Assembly (NCBI RefSeq): GCF_030005555.1
Contig: NZ_JASCQG010000010.1
Span: forward strand, 95,887-159,886
Origin: Empedobacter sedimenti
GTDB lineage: Bacteria > Bacteroidota > Bacteroidia > Flavobacteriales > Weeksellaceae
Direction of reading: 5' to 3'
Length of the DNA: 64,000 nucleotides
Part shown: piece by piece, positions 1-8,007 of the stretch
Position numbering within the stretch: position 1 is the stretch's first letter
Layout of the letters: each line of letters opens with the position of its first letter
The notes under the pieces: model-generated
Seen by the model: only the letters and a program-made list of their open reading frames with translations
The model's database searches: none
What the model was told of the DNA's origin: nothing
Program-made: the position numbers and the translations under genes

Positions 1-688
1 CAATAGCATTCAATGATTCTGATGGTAATGTATATTTAATAATTTCTTTATTATTTGTAATCGTTTTCTTTGCTAAATCAAAATCGATTGATGTAAATCG
101 TCCTTTGGTAATCGAAAAATAATACGCACAAGACAAAACTGTTCCGAAGATTGTTCCGTAAATCAAGCCCGTTTCTTTGTAGCCCATCCAATAAAAAATG
201 AATTGAAACATGACTGAAAATATTGCATTAATCACAAATCCTGTCGAAATACTTTTGAAAAATTTATATTTGGTAAATAACGAGTTCTGCACATTATTCC
301 AAGCTGTAAATAACCCTGCAATACAACTTAATGAAACAATAAACAAGGATGTTTTGAATGTAAAAATTTCTTCTAAAACAGCATATCCTAAAAAGAAAAT
401 TGTTGTAACAACTGTACTTATCAACAATAATGTTGTAAACAAATTTCGAATCGCTTTGGATGATTTCGAAATCACAAAAATATTTTCTAATCGAAAAGTT
501 GTTAAGATTGAAAGAATCGCTACAAAACCTAAAAAAGCATTGTATATCCCAGAAGCTTCAGGTCCATAAATCCTTGCCAGTTCCAAACCACCTACAAGCA
601 TAATAACTTGAGCAATCGTGTTACCCGCCAACAAAGACAAAACACCTTTGGCATTCTTCGTTTTAAATTTCTCTAACTTCGCTTTCAA
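1..688 (-). CDS. Oligosaccharide flippase family protein (Wzx/MVF-like), 5' part
   Basis: The minus strand is open from position 688 to the left window edge, about 229 codons; the C-terminal part lies outside. The frame encodes alternating hydrophobic segments and short charged loops typical of polysaccharide/lipid-linked oligosaccharide flippases, starting with a basic amphipathic stretch followed by LLAGNTIAQ and ARIYGPEASGIYNAF, both very characteristic of the family. In that family the protein moves undecaprenyl-linked glycan across the inner membrane for O-antigen or capsule assembly. A TGA stop lies five codons upstream of a TTG at 686-688 (minus), and no ATG precedes the conserved start region, so TTG is my chosen start. 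It is divergent from the HAD phosphatase gene. Function is a family-level assignment. Confidence 0.8.
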   Translation of the reverse strand, partial: MKAKLEKFKTKNAKGVLSLLAGNTIAQVIMLVGGLELARIYGPEASGIYNAFLGFVAILSILTTFRLENIFVISKSSKAIRNLFTTLLLISTVVTTIFFLGYAVLEEIFTFKTSLFIVSLSCIAGLFTAWNNVQNSLFTKYKFFKSISTGFVINAIFSVMFQFIFYWMGYKETGLIYGTIFGTVLSCAYYFSITKGRFTSIDFDLAKKTITNNKEIIKYTLPSESLNAI

Positions 689-726
689 TTGATATTTTCT
701 TCATCAGCAAATCTACATAAAATCCT

Positions 727-734
727 TAGCTTTG
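727..734 (+). promoter_or_regulatory. Candidate -7 element (TAnnTTTG) of the HAD phosphatase gene
   Basis: TAGCTTTG matches the Bacteroidota -7 consensus TAnnTTTG and ends 5 bases before the ATG at 740, suggesting a leaderless or nearly leaderless mRNA. No good -33 TTG is visible. Confidence 0.35.
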
Positions 735-739
735 CATTT

Positions 740-1435
740 ATGAACACAATAAAACACGTTTTTTTCGATCTTGATAACACACTTTGGGATTTCAGAAAAA
801 ATGCAAAATTCGCGCTGGATGAGCTTTACAAAAAGTATGATGTAGAAAATAGATATGGTTTTACATTCGAGGAGTTTCACCCTTTTTATCACGATAGCAA
901 CGAAGGTCTTTGGGCTTTGATTCGTGACAAAAAAATTACGAAAGAAGAATTACGTGAACGCCGTTTCAAAGAAGCTTTTGATAATCTTGGAATTGATAAT
1001 GATGCTTTGGCTAAGATTTTTGAAGAGGAATATATGGAAACGATTACCAATTATAATGAAGTAGTAGATGGTGCGATGGAATTATTGGATTATTTGAAAC
1101 CAAACTATCAACTGCATATTATTACAAATGGTTTTATCGAAGTTTCGAAACGTAAAATTGAAACATCAGAATTGAATGGCTATTTTGATACAGTAACTTA
1201 TGCAGATGAAATCCAAATCTTGAAACCTGATCCGCGTATTTTTTCTTTGGCAATGGAAAAATCGGGTGCAAAAAAGGATGAATCTATTTATATTGGAGAT
1301 GATTGGATTGCGGATGCTGTTGGTGCAAAAGCTTTCGGAATGTCGGCTATTTTCTTTGATCGATTAGATGATAATTTTTCGATGGATGATGTTCCGACAA
1401 TTACACATTTGGATGAAGTAAGGAATTATTTGTAA
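740..1435 (+). CDS. YjjG-family HAD phosphatase (noncanonical nucleotide 5'-phosphatase)
   Basis: A 231-residue HAD-superfamily hydrolase. Motif I is FFDLDNTLWDF with the nucleophile Asp10 and acid/base Asp12; a cap domain follows (roughly residues 20-90), then motif II (IITNG), the motif III Lys region and the acidic motif IV (YIGDDWIADAVGA). The length, the helical cap and the order of motifs fit the YjjG/TIGR02254 group, which dephosphorylates (non-canonical) pyrimidine nucleotides in the cytoplasm. The ORF can be extended 17 codons upstream to 689, but the extension overlaps the divergent flippase region and carries no family sequence, whereas ATG 740 begins right before motif I. Substrate is inferred from the family only. 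Confidence 0.86.
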   Translation: MNTIKHVFFDLDNTLWDFRKNAKFALDELYKKYDVENRYGFTFEEFHPFYHDSNEGLWALIRDKKITKEELRERRFKEAFDNLGIDNDALAKIFEEEYMETITNYNEVVDGAMELLDYLKPNYQLHIITNGFIEVSKRKIETSELNGYFDTVTYADEIQILKPDPRIFSLAMEKSGAKKDESIYIGDDWIADAVGAKAFGMSAIFFDRLDDNFSMDDVPTITHLDEVRNYL

Positions 1436-1506
1436 TAGTCATTTAATAACCGAATATCTAATATTGATTATTTACTTTCGCGCAACAATCTAAAATTTCA
1501 ATATTT

Positions 1507-1959
1507 ATGAAAAAGTTTATTTTACCAAGTATTTTTGCTTTTGGTCTATTATTTAGCTGCAACAATGATGATGATTCTTCTATCGACAATGCTAATATTG
1601 TCGGAACTTGGAGCTTTGTAAAGTACCAAACCCAATACTCAAAGGACAATAAAATAGAAGATCAATATCTAGCAGATGCATGTAATTCTAAAGACTCATA
1701 TACATTTGCTAAAGACAATAAATATTCTGCGACAGGATATGATACAGATGCAAATAATGTATGTAAAATTGATTGGACAGAAGAAGGTACCTACACAATA
1801 ACAGGTAACAAGATTCGTATAGATTATAAACAAGGAGATTTTGGTGAAGGTGAAATTTCTAAACTAACAAAAAACGAATTAATTCTAAAATCTGATTACG
1901 GAGAAGATCTTGATAAAGATGGAAAAAATGAAATCGATATTTTAGTTTTAAAACGATAA
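1507..1959 (+). CDS. Lipocalin-like domain lipoprotein
   Basis: A 150-residue protein with a lipoprotein signal peptide: a basic start, a hydrophobic run and the lipobox LLFSC (Cys18), followed by an acidic Asn/Asp-rich linker that in Bacteroidota often directs surface export. The mature part begins with IVGTWSFVKY, the typical opening strand of the lipocalin-like/DUF5004-type small barrels, and contains the alternating pattern YTITGNKIRIDY and a C-terminal acidic loop that looks calcium-binding-like (DLDKDGKNEID, about residues 135-145). It stands alone and is followed by a good terminator. No specific ligand can be named. Confidence 0.78.
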   Translation: MKKFILPSIFAFGLLFSCNNDDDSSIDNANIVGTWSFVKYQTQYSKDNKIEDQYLADACNSKDSYTFAKDNKYSATGYDTDANNVCKIDWTEEGTYTITGNKIRIDYKQGDFGEGEISKLTKNELILKSDYGEDLDKDGKNEIDILVLKR

Positions 1960-1966
1960 GATAAAT

Positions 1967-1992
1967 AGCTCAGAAATTCTGAGCTTTTTTTA
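1967..1992 (+). terminator. Rho-independent terminator after the lipocalin-like lipoprotein
   Basis: Stem agctcag / ctgagct with a 5-base loop, followed directly by seven T residues. Confidence 0.85.
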
Positions 1993-2032
1993 TGTCCGAA
2001 AAAAATCTATTTTTGATGAATAATTAATCAAT

Positions 2033-2629
2033 ATGAATTTAAACAACCTAAAATTTCCACTTGATATAAAGTTTCATATCGCAACTTTTTCAAATGATTT
2101 TTCTGTAACAGACGCTAATAATCAATCTGTATTTTATGTTCGCGAAAAAATACTTTCGTGGCGAGATGTAATTAAAATCTACCGTGATTCGTCTAAAAAA
2201 GAAGAACTTTTTCAACTACGTTCAAATAGAGTTATTGATTTCCAACAAACTTTTACTATTACAGACGCTAACGGAAATATTGTAGGAAAAGCAAAACGAA
2301 AAACGCTTAAATCTTTCTGGACAGCGACTTTCCATATTTACGATTCTAATGATAATCACATTTTTACGATAAAAGAAAGAAGTGGTTTTACGCGCATGAT
2401 GGATGGAATGGTTGGAGAAATTCCTGTTGTTGGATTTTTCTCTGGTTATGTTTTCAACCCGAAATATGTTCTAACTGATTTACAAGGAAAAGAAATGATG
2501 GAAGTCTCAAAAGAACCTTCATTTTTTGGACGAAAATTTAAATTAAATCAATATCAATCATCCGAAAATGATACTCTTTTTGTATTGAGTTTTATCTTGA
2601 TGTTAATTACAGACAGAAGTCGAGGATAA
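2033..2629 (+). CDS. LURP-one-related family protein
   Basis: A 198-residue protein built from repeated beta-hairpin units: FSVTDANNQSVFYVREK, FTITDANGNIVGKAKRK and FHIYDSNDNHIFTIKER are three successive strands of the same type, each with D-x-N-x-x-hydrophobic turns. This is the pattern of LURP-one-related/tubby-C-terminal-like folds (LOR family). No signal peptide is present; the central GEIPVVGFFSGYVFNP segment and a C-terminal hydrophobic stretch (about 183-194) could touch the membrane. The biological role of bacterial members is not established. It lies alone between two terminators and upstream of the tRNA-Arg promoter. Confidence 0.75.
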   Translation: MNLNNLKFPLDIKFHIATFSNDFSVTDANNQSVFYVREKILSWRDVIKIYRDSSKKEELFQLRSNRVIDFQQTFTITDANGNIVGKAKRKTLKSFWTATFHIYDSNDNHIFTIKERSGFTRMMDGMVGEIPVVGFFSGYVFNPKYVLTDLQGKEMMEVSKEPSFFGRKFKLNQYQSSENDTLFVLSFILMLITDRSRG

Positions 2630-2646
2630 TTTTATTTTAAAAAATA

Positions 2647-2678
2647 GTTGCAGATTAAAAAATAGTCTTTATATTTGC
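2647..2678 (+). promoter_or_regulatory. Promoter of tRNA-Arg (Bacteroidota type)
   Basis: A -33 TTG (2648-2650) is followed after 19 bases by the -7 element TATATTTG (2670-2677). This matches the Bacteroidota consensus, and lies 37 bases before the tRNA. Confidence 0.7.
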
Positions 2679-2714
2679 AGTCCAAAATAAGAACAACAGT
2701 TTCTTATCAGGAAT

Positions 2715-2788
2715 GGCCGAGTGGCGCAACTGAATAGCGCACTTGATTACGGCTCAAGAGGTTACAGGTTTGAATCCTGTCTCGGTCA
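2715..2788 (+). tRNA. tRNA-Arg (anticodon ACG)
   Basis: A complete 74-base cloverleaf: the acceptor stem ggccgag pairs with ctcggtc (one G-U), the D stem is gcgc/gcgc, the anticodon stem cttga/tcaag encloses the loop ttacggc with anticodon ACG, and the T stem acagg/cctgt encloses tttgaat. The discriminator is A. CCA is not encoded. Confidence 0.95.
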
Positions 2789-2795
2789 CAAAAGC

Positions 2796-2828
2796 AAAAG
2801 CTCATCAAATTTTGATGAGCTTTTTTAT
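2796..2828. terminator. Bidirectional terminator between tRNA-Arg and the convergent membrane-protein gene
   Basis: A 10-bp stem gctcatcaaa / tttgatgagc at 2800-2820 is flanked by A-rich sequence on the left and TTTTTT on the right, so it can serve the tRNA and possibly the convergent gene ending at 2830. Confidence 0.8.
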
Positions 2829-2829
2829 T

Positions 2830-3273
2830 TTAATACACTTCTGTTTCTTGTGGAATTTCTTCTACTTTTTGAGATTTTTTTGTCATAAAGAAAATACAAT
2901 TCCCAAACCACGTAAACCAAAAAATATAAAATCCGAAATGGAACGTCTTTTTCAATAAACGATGTGAGGTTTCAGTAAAATCGTAATAGCAATAAATTAA
3001 TCCAATAATTCCCATAAAAAGGAAAATGAGAGGCAATAACAAACGTTTAAAACGTTTCGTTGTTTTCTCATTCCAAATGGATAATACGATGAAAATAACA
3101 GCTTGTATAACGAATAATAACAAGGCAGTTTTCCACCATGATTTTAGGATGGTATATTCGTTGTAAATAATAGTAATTCCAATTTTCCCGATGAATGACA
3201 TTTTCGAAATCATTATTCCAGAAAGTAAAGAGGAAAATGCCAATATGAGAAGATGTATAATTTTGTTTTTCAT
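2830..3273 (-). CDS. Small multi-pass membrane protein of unknown function
   Basis: About 147 residues when started at ATG 3273 (MKNKIIHLL). The frame stays open 9 codons further upstream, but ATG 3273 follows the stop of the preceding gene by one base (TGATATG), which suggests translational coupling. Four hydrophobic segments are visible (about residues 6-30, 48-68, 80-100 and 112-132) with basic loops such as KTTKRFKR, so this is an inner-membrane protein. The C-terminus is acidic (VEEIPQETEV). I do not recognise a family. It probably forms a two-gene unit with the membrane protein at 3275. Confidence 0.55.
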   Translation of the reverse strand: MKNKIIHLLILAFSSLLSGIMISKMSFIGKIGITIIYNEYTILKSWWKTALLLFVIQAVIFIVLSIWNEKTTKRFKRLLLPLIFLFMGIIGLIYCYYDFTETSHRLLKKTFHFGFYIFWFTWFGNCIFFMTKKSQKVEEIPQETEVY

Positions 3274-3274
3274 A

Positions 3275-3496
3275 TCAATTAAATAAATAAAATATTCCAA
3301 ATATCAAACCGCAAAATGTTGGTATTCCTACTATTAAATTATAAAAATCATTTGATCCAGATTCTGAATCTAAAAATTCATTATATTTTAATGATGGTTT
3401 GAACATCTTAAATACAGCAAACCTTACTGATGCACCTAAAATTACACCAAAAAACTCAAATACAAGCCAAGCTAATATTTCTAGAATAATCTGCAT
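3275..3496 (-). CDS. Small membrane protein of unknown function
   Basis: A 73-residue protein with two hydrophobic segments (about residues 2-26 and 52-72) separated by a polar stretch rich in Ser, Asn and Asp. The first segment contains the small-residue run FFGVILGAS. No family is recognised. The start ATG at 3496 is the first in frame, and the stop codon lies next to the start of the following membrane-protein gene, which supports a two-gene operon. Support for being a real gene is the coupling and the coherent membrane topology rather than homology. Confidence 0.5.
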   Translation of the reverse strand: MQIILEILAWLVFEFFGVILGASVRFAVFKMFKPSLKYNEFLDSESGSNDFYNLIVGIPTFCGLIFGIFYLFN

Positions 3497-3523
3497 ATAG
3501 ATAATTTACAATCTAATATAAAA

Positions 3524-3550
3524 CAAAAAAGCCTTGCAAATGCAAGGCTT
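3524..3550 (-). terminator. Terminator downstream of the two small membrane proteins / upstream spacer of PfkB gene
   Basis: The stem gccttgca / tgcaaggc at 3531-3548 is followed on the minus strand by a run of six T (AAAAAA at 3525-3530 on the plus strand). It lies downstream of the PfkB kinase gene in the minus direction. Confidence 0.8.
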
Positions 3551-3574
3551 TAAATATTTTGATGAATAATTCTC

Positions 3575-4495
3575 TTATAAATTAATTGAGAAATCCATTA
3601 ATTTTTTGAAAGCTTTCAAACGTTCAGCTAAACCATCACGTGTTAAATCTCCTAATGATTCAGTACCAAATTTTTCACATGTTACAGACGCTAATGCAGA
3701 TCCGTAAACAATTGCACGTTTCATGTTATCGAAAGAATAGTCATTCGTTTTTGCTAAGTATCCAGAGAAACCTCCTGCAAATGTATCTCCTGCTCCTGTT
3801 GGATCAAAAACATCTTCTAATGGTAAAGCTGGCGCAAAAAACACATCTTCTCCTTGAAATAATAACGCTCCGTGTTCACCTTTTTTGATAATCACAGTTT
3901 TTGGTCCGAATGTCATGATTTTTTTAGCCGCTTTCACTAAACTATATTCACCCGACATTTGACGTGCTTCTTCGTCATTAATAGAAATTACATCAACATC
4001 TTTGATCACATCCATCAACTCGTTCCAAGCACAATCCATCCAAAAGTTCATTGTATCTAAAACAACCAAACCTGGACGCTTTTCTAATTGTGTCAACACT
4101 CCTTTTTGTACCAATGGATGTAAGTTTCCTAACATCAAAACGTCTGGAGATTTGCGATCTTGAGGAACAACTGGATTGAAAGTTTCTAAAACATTCAATT
4201 CTGTTGCTAACGTATCACGTGTGTTCAAATCGTTGTGGTATTTACCTTCCCAAAAGAATGTTTTTCCTTCTTTTACGATTTCTAAACCATCTAAATTAAT
4301 TCCTTTTGAAATTAATAAATCGATGTATTCTTGTGGAAAATCTCCACCAACAACTGAAACGATTGCAGTATCCACGCCCAATAAAGAAGACGCCATACCG
4401 ATATATGTAGCGGCACCACCTAAGATTTTATCTGTTTTCCCGAAAGGAGATTCTAATTTATCAAAGGCAACTGTACCAACTGTTAATAAACTCAT
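3575..4495 (-). CDS. PfkB-family carbohydrate/nucleoside kinase
   Basis: A 306-residue cytoplasmic sugar kinase of the ribokinase/PfkB superfamily. The N-terminal substrate-binding signature is LGGAATYIGMASSLLG (about 25-40); the ATP-binding, anion-hole signature is DPTGAGDTFAGGF at 231-243 with the catalytic base Asp237. NDEE at 173-176 matches the conserved N-x-x-E metal motif. Length is normal for the family. Sequence features do not distinguish ribokinase, adenosine kinase or fructokinase activity; the SxxGGAATY region resembles the group annotated as sugar/adenosine kinases in flavobacteria. It is monocistronic, with its own -7 element and terminator, next to hisS without functional link. 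Confidence 0.9.
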   Translation of the reverse strand: MSLLTVGTVAFDKLESPFGKTDKILGGAATYIGMASSLLGVDTAIVSVVGGDFPQEYIDLLISKGINLDGLEIVKEGKTFFWEGKYHNDLNTRDTLATELNVLETFNPVVPQDRKSPDVLMLGNLHPLVQKGVLTQLEKRPGLVVLDTMNFWMDCAWNELMDVIKDVDVISINDEEARQMSGEYSLVKAAKKIMTFGPKTVIIKKGEHGALLFQGEDVFFAPALPLEDVFDPTGAGDTFAGGFSGYLAKTNDYSFDNMKRAIVYGSALASVTCEKFGTESLGDLTRDGLAERLKAFKKLMDFSINL

Positions 4496-4520
4496 TTTAT
4501 ATTCTTGATTAAATAGTTTG

Positions 4521-4528
4521 CAAATATA
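4521..4528 (-). promoter_or_regulatory. Candidate -7 element of the PfkB kinase gene
   Basis: The minus strand reads TATATTTG, a perfect TAnnTTTG, 26 bases upstream of the ATG. No clear -33 TTG. Confidence 0.4.
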
Positions 4529-4553
4529 TTGAATAGATTTGAATTAAGTCATA

Positions 4554-5927
4554 TTAAGACAATGCATTAGCCAAATCAGCAAAAGCAACTTCGGTTTGTT
4601 CACCAGAAATCATATCTTTTACCGTCGCTTTTTGCTCTGCAATTTCTTTCTCACCCAAAAGAATTACTTTCTTAATTCCTTTTTTATCAGCATATCCCAT
4701 TTGCTTTTTCATTTTTGCATCATCTGGATATACCTCTGTATTGATTCCACTTTGACGTAATTGTTTCACCAATTTCATTGCCTCAGCAGCTTCTTTCGTT
4801 CCGAAATTAATGAACAACGCTTGGATATTTGTCGAATCTTCTAAAGCAGGAAATAAATTATTTTCTTCTAAAACTAAATACGTACGATCTAATCCAAAAG
4901 AAATTCCAACTCCAGAAATATCTTTCAAACCGAAAATTCCTGTCAAATCATCGTAGCGACCTCCACCACCAATAGATGAAGAGAATTCTCCGATTTTCGC
5001 TTTCACTTCGAAAATAGCTCCCGTATAATAATCTAAACCACGTGCTAAAGTTAAATTCAAGACTAATTCAGCAGATTGTAAACCAATAGTTGTTGTATTT
5101 TCAAAAACAAATTCTAATTCTTCAATTCCTTTTAATCCAGTTTCCGAAGATTTTAAAATTTCTTTTAATTGAGCAAATTGTGTTTTATAATCTCCATTCA
5201 TCGAGAATAAAGGTGATAAAATTTCAATCGCAGAATCAGAAATTCCTTTTCCACGCATTTCTTCTTTTACCGCTTCTTCACCAATTTTATCCAACTTATC
5301 TAAAGCCACAGTAAAATCAATCAATTGAGCCGAAATATCTGCAACTTCTGCTAAACCAGACAAAATTTTGCGGTTGTTGATATGAATTTCAACTGGCGTT
5401 TTTAATTCAGTAAAAACTGAATCATATAATTGTACAAAATCAACTTCTTGTAACAACGAATCCGAACCTACAACATCCGCATCACATTGAAAAAACTCAC
5501 GGAAACGACCTTTTTGAGGACGATCGGCACGCCAAACTGGTTGAATTTGGTAACGTTTGAAAGGAAATGTAATTTCATTCTGATGTTGTACCACGTAACG
5601 TGCGAAAGGCACCGTTAAATCATAACGCAATGCTTTTTCAGAAATTTGCGAAATTACTTTTTGACTATTTCTATCTGTTAACAATTGCTCATCAACTTTT
5701 GCTAAATAATCTCCAGAATTCAAAATCTTGAAAATTAATCGATCTCCTTCTTCTCCATATTTACCTGTTAAAGTTGATAAATTCTCGAATGATGGAGTTT
5801 CGATTGGAGAAAATCCGAATAACACGAATTGTTTTTTAATCGTGTTGATAATATATTGACGACGATTCACTTCTAAAGGTGAGAAATCTCTTGTCCCTTT
5901 TGGAATCGATGGTTTTTGAATTGCCAT
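4554..5927 (-). CDS. hisS: Histidine--tRNA ligase
   Basis: A 457-residue class II aminoacyl-tRNA synthetase that charges tRNA-His in the cytoplasm. Visible features are the N-terminal PKGTRDF (about 9-15), motif 1 around [11 protein letters not shown], motif 2 with [11 protein letters not shown] and the [13 protein letters not shown] loop, the histidine-binding HisA signature [14 protein letters not shown], and motif 3 GGGGRYDDL followed by GISFGLDR. The C-terminal anticodon-binding domain (about 365-457) includes [16 protein letters not shown]. The size is normal for the longer bacterial/eukaryote-like HisRS variant. The preceding region holds its candidate promoter. Confidence 0.97.
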   Translation of the reverse strand: MAIQKPSIPKGTRDFSPLEVNRRQYIINTIKKQFVLFGFSPIETPSFENLSTLTGKYGEEGDRLIFKILNSGDYLAKVDEQLLTDRNSQKVISQISEKALRYDLTVPFARYVVQHQNEITFPFKRYQIQPVWRADRPQKGRFREFFQCDADVVGSDSLLQEVDFVQLYDSVFTELKTPVEIHINNRKILSGLAEVADISAQLIDFTVALDKLDKIGEEAVKEEMRGKGISDSAIEILSPLFSMNGDYKTQFAQLKEILKSSETGLKGIEELEFVFENTTTIGLQSAELVLNLTLARGLDYYTGAIFEVKAKIGEFSSSIGGGGRYDDLTGIFGLKDISGVGISFGLDRTYLVLEENNLFPALEDSTNIQALFINFGTKEAAEAMKLVKQLRQSGINTEVYPDDAKMKKQMGYADKKGIKKVILLGEKEIAEQKATVKDMISGEQTEVAFADLANALS

Positions 5928-5953
5928 TTTTCTAAATCTTACTTTTAAAGATG

Positions 5954-5961
5954 CAAAAATA
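5954..5961 (-). promoter_or_regulatory. Candidate -7 element of hisS
   Basis: The minus strand reads TATTTTTG (TAnnTTTG), 26 bases upstream of the hisS ATG. No convincing -33 box. The rest of 5928-6113 shows nothing else I can name. Confidence 0.3.
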
Positions 5962-6113
5962 CATCATTTTGATTTTTAACTTGACATTTTAGCAATAAAT
6001 CATTGATTTGATGATAAAACGAGTAAAAATTCAACAAATAATTTTCAAGGTTAATCATTAATTAACATAAAAACATTTCGAAACCAACTAATTTTATAGT
6101 TAAACTACCTCAA

Positions 6114-6587
6114 ATGAATAAAATACCAAGAAGAATTGTCACAGGAATTAAAGACAATAAATCTGTCATCATAGAAGATCAAATCGTTACAAACGTAAAA
6201 GAACATTTCAATGAGTTGTTTATTTCTGACATTTGGAGTACACAACAAACTCCAGCAAATTTGGGCGATGAAGTACAAATTCCGAATACTATTTTTCCTA
6301 ATACGCCGAAAAATGGAACTTATTTTAGATATGTTTCTATTCCACCAGATAAAGATTTGGGAATTGAAGAAGTAAAAGGTCAACCACATCCATTGATGCA
6401 TCAAACTGATACATTAGATTATATTATTATTCTTTCGGGTGAATTAGTTTTGATTATGGATGAAGGAGAAACGGTTTTGAAGCCTGGTGATATTGTGATA
6501 CAAAGAGGAACCAATCATGCTTGGAGCAACAGAAGTAACGAACCTTGTATACAATTAGCTATTTTGATTGATGCTTCAGTAGATTAA
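6114..6587 (+). CDS. Cupin-domain protein
   Basis: A 157-residue protein with a single C-terminal cupin barrel. HQTDTLDYIIILSGELVLIMD (from about residue 95) carries the usual first cupin motif pattern, with a Thr-Asp substitution around the metal-binding His, and LKPGDIVIQRGTNHAWSNRS is the second motif, with His at about 138. The N-terminal half (6-90) contains the FRYVSIPP strand common in cupins annotated with a two-part barrel. There is no signal peptide, so it is cytoplasmic. Such proteins are often sugar isomerases, dioxygenases or small-molecule sensors; nothing here decides which. It precedes recF by 39 bases, but recF has its own candidate promoter. Confidence 0.82.
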   Translation: MNKIPRRIVTGIKDNKSVIIEDQIVTNVKEHFNELFISDIWSTQQTPANLGDEVQIPNTIFPNTPKNGTYFRYVSIPPDKDLGIEEVKGQPHPLMHQTDTLDYIIILSGELVLIMDEGETVLKPGDIVIQRGTNHAWSNRSNEPCIQLAILIDASVD

Positions 6588-6613
6588 AGCGTATAAAACT
6601 TTAGAAATTGTCG

Positions 6614-6621
6614 TAATTTTG
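6614..6621 (+). promoter_or_regulatory. Candidate -7 element of recF
   Basis: TAATTTTG matches TAnnTTTG and ends 5 bases before the recF ATG, the same spacing as at trpL. This would give a leaderless transcript. There is no clear -33 box. Confidence 0.35.
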
Positions 6622-6626
6622 CTTTT

Positions 6627-7706
6627 ATGTATTTGAAAGAACTTAAAGCGCGACAATTCAAGAATTTTGATGAAAATAATTTCGAATTTTCACCAAAAAT
6701 TAATGCATTTGTAGGACAAAATGGGAAAGGCAAAACCAATGTTTTGGATGCTATTCACTATTTGGCTTTAAGTAAATCATATCTGAATCATTCGGATGCG
6801 ATGAATATTCAGTTTGAGTGTGATTTTTTTACATTAGAAGGAACTTTTGATCGAAATGAATCTGATGATGTGATTTTCTGCTTAGTTCGTTCTGGTCAGC
6901 CCAAACAATTAAAACGAAATTCGAAATCGTATGATCGTATTTCTGATCACATTGGTCAATATCCTTTGGTGATGATTTCGCCTTACGACAGCGATTTAAT
7001 CAAAGAAGGAAGTGAAGTAAGACGCAAATTTTTGGATAATATTATTTCGCAATCAAACAAGCAATATTTAGCTGATCTAATGCGATACAACAAGGTTTTA
7101 GTTCAACGCAATGCTTTGCTAAAATACTTTACTGCCAATAATACATTTGATTCAACTTCTTTAGAAATTTATGATGAAGAATTGATTCATTTAGGAAAAA
7201 AAATACATGAAGTTAGAAAAGAATTTATTCAAACTTTTTTGGATGCTTTCTTGAAATATTATAATGAAATTTCGGAAGGTCGAGAAAAAGTGAACATCGA
7301 ATATGTTTCTCAGCTTAATGATGCACCTTTTGAAACGGTTCTGAAAGAAGCTTTATACAAAGATCGTTCTGCACAATATTCAACAGTCGGAATTCATAAA
7401 GATGATTTGTTGTTTACGATTACCAATTATCCAATCAAAAAATTTGGTTCGCAGGGTCAACAAAAATCATATTTAATCGCTTTGAAATTAGCACAATTAG
7501 AAGTCATCAAATCTTCATTAAACATCACTCCTTTATTATTATTGGATGATATTTTTGATAAATTGGACGAACATCGTGTAACACAATTGATAAAATTAGT
7601 GAACGAGGAACGTTTTGGTCAAATTTTCATCACCGATACACATCCCGAAAGAACGGAGCAAATCATCAAACAAATTAATTCTGAAAGTAAAGTTTTCCGT
7701 TTATGA
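6627..7706 (+). CDS. recF: DNA replication and repair protein RecF
   Basis: A 359-residue SMC-like ABC ATPase that helps load RecA at gapped DNA together with RecO and RecR. The Walker A motif GQNGKGKT is at residues 30-37, the ABC signature is GSQGQQKS in the C-terminal third, and Walker B is LLLLDDIFDKLDEHR, followed by the D-loop and a switch-region His in TDTHPER. The coiled-coil insertion between them is short, as expected for RecF. It overlaps the DUF721 gene downstream by 4 bases (ATGA), a pairing frequently seen in flavobacteria. Length is standard. Confidence 0.96.
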   Translation: MYLKELKARQFKNFDENNFEFSPKINAFVGQNGKGKTNVLDAIHYLALSKSYLNHSDAMNIQFECDFFTLEGTFDRNESDDVIFCLVRSGQPKQLKRNSKSYDRISDHIGQYPLVMISPYDSDLIKEGSEVRRKFLDNIISQSNKQYLADLMRYNKVLVQRNALLKYFTANNTFDSTSLEIYDEELIHLGKKIHEVRKEFIQTFLDAFLKYYNEISEGREKVNIEYVSQLNDAPFETVLKEALYKDRSAQYSTVGIHKDDLLFTITNYPIKKFGSQGQQKSYLIALKLAQLEVIKSSLNITPLLLLDDIFDKLDEHRVTQLIKLVNEERFGQIFITDTHPERTEQIIKQINSESKVFRL

Positions 7707-8005
7707 AAAAGTATGAAAAAAGAAGTAATCAGCAAACGCTTGGTCAAGCTTTGGAGCATTTCATTAAACAAAGTGGAAAGGAAGAATTGATTTGGGAAGT
7801 GAAAGCGGAAGAAGCTTGGAGAACGGTAATGGGAAAATTTTTCGAGAAATATACTGATCGAGTTGAAGTAAGACAAAGAATTTTATATGTAAAAATCAAC
7901 TCTCCTGCGATGCGACAAGAATTGATGATGGGAAAATCAAAAATCATTGCGAATATCAACGAGGAGCTAAAAAAAGAGTTTTTAATTGATGTCAAAATCT
8001 ACTAA
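7703..8005 (+). CDS. DUF721 domain-containing protein (DciA-like)
   Basis: A 100-residue protein covering a complete DUF721/DciA-type domain: an N-terminal basic segment, the conserved LGQALEHFIKQ helix, WRTVMGKFFEKYTDRVEVRQRILYVKINSPAMRQEL strands and the final KKEFLIDVKIY. Proteins of this domain family include DciA, the ancestral loader/partner of the replicative helicase DnaB; short versions next to recF in Bacteroidota are plausibly the same. The start ATG overlaps the recF stop, so the two are translationally coupled. Confidence 0.85.
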   Translation: MKKYEKRSNQQTLGQALEHFIKQSGKEELIWEVKAEEAWRTVMGKFFEKYTDRVEVRQRILYVKINSPAMRQELMMGKSKIIANINEELKKEFLIDVKIY

Positions 8006-8007
8006 CA

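Noticed and set aside
210..569. 119-codon plus-strand ORF
   Set aside because: Antisense to the flippase frame on the minus strand, which carries recognisable family sequence; the plus product looks like no protein family.
2743..2958. 71-codon plus-strand ORF
   Set aside because: It begins inside tRNA-Arg and runs through the terminator and the antisense of a membrane-protein gene.
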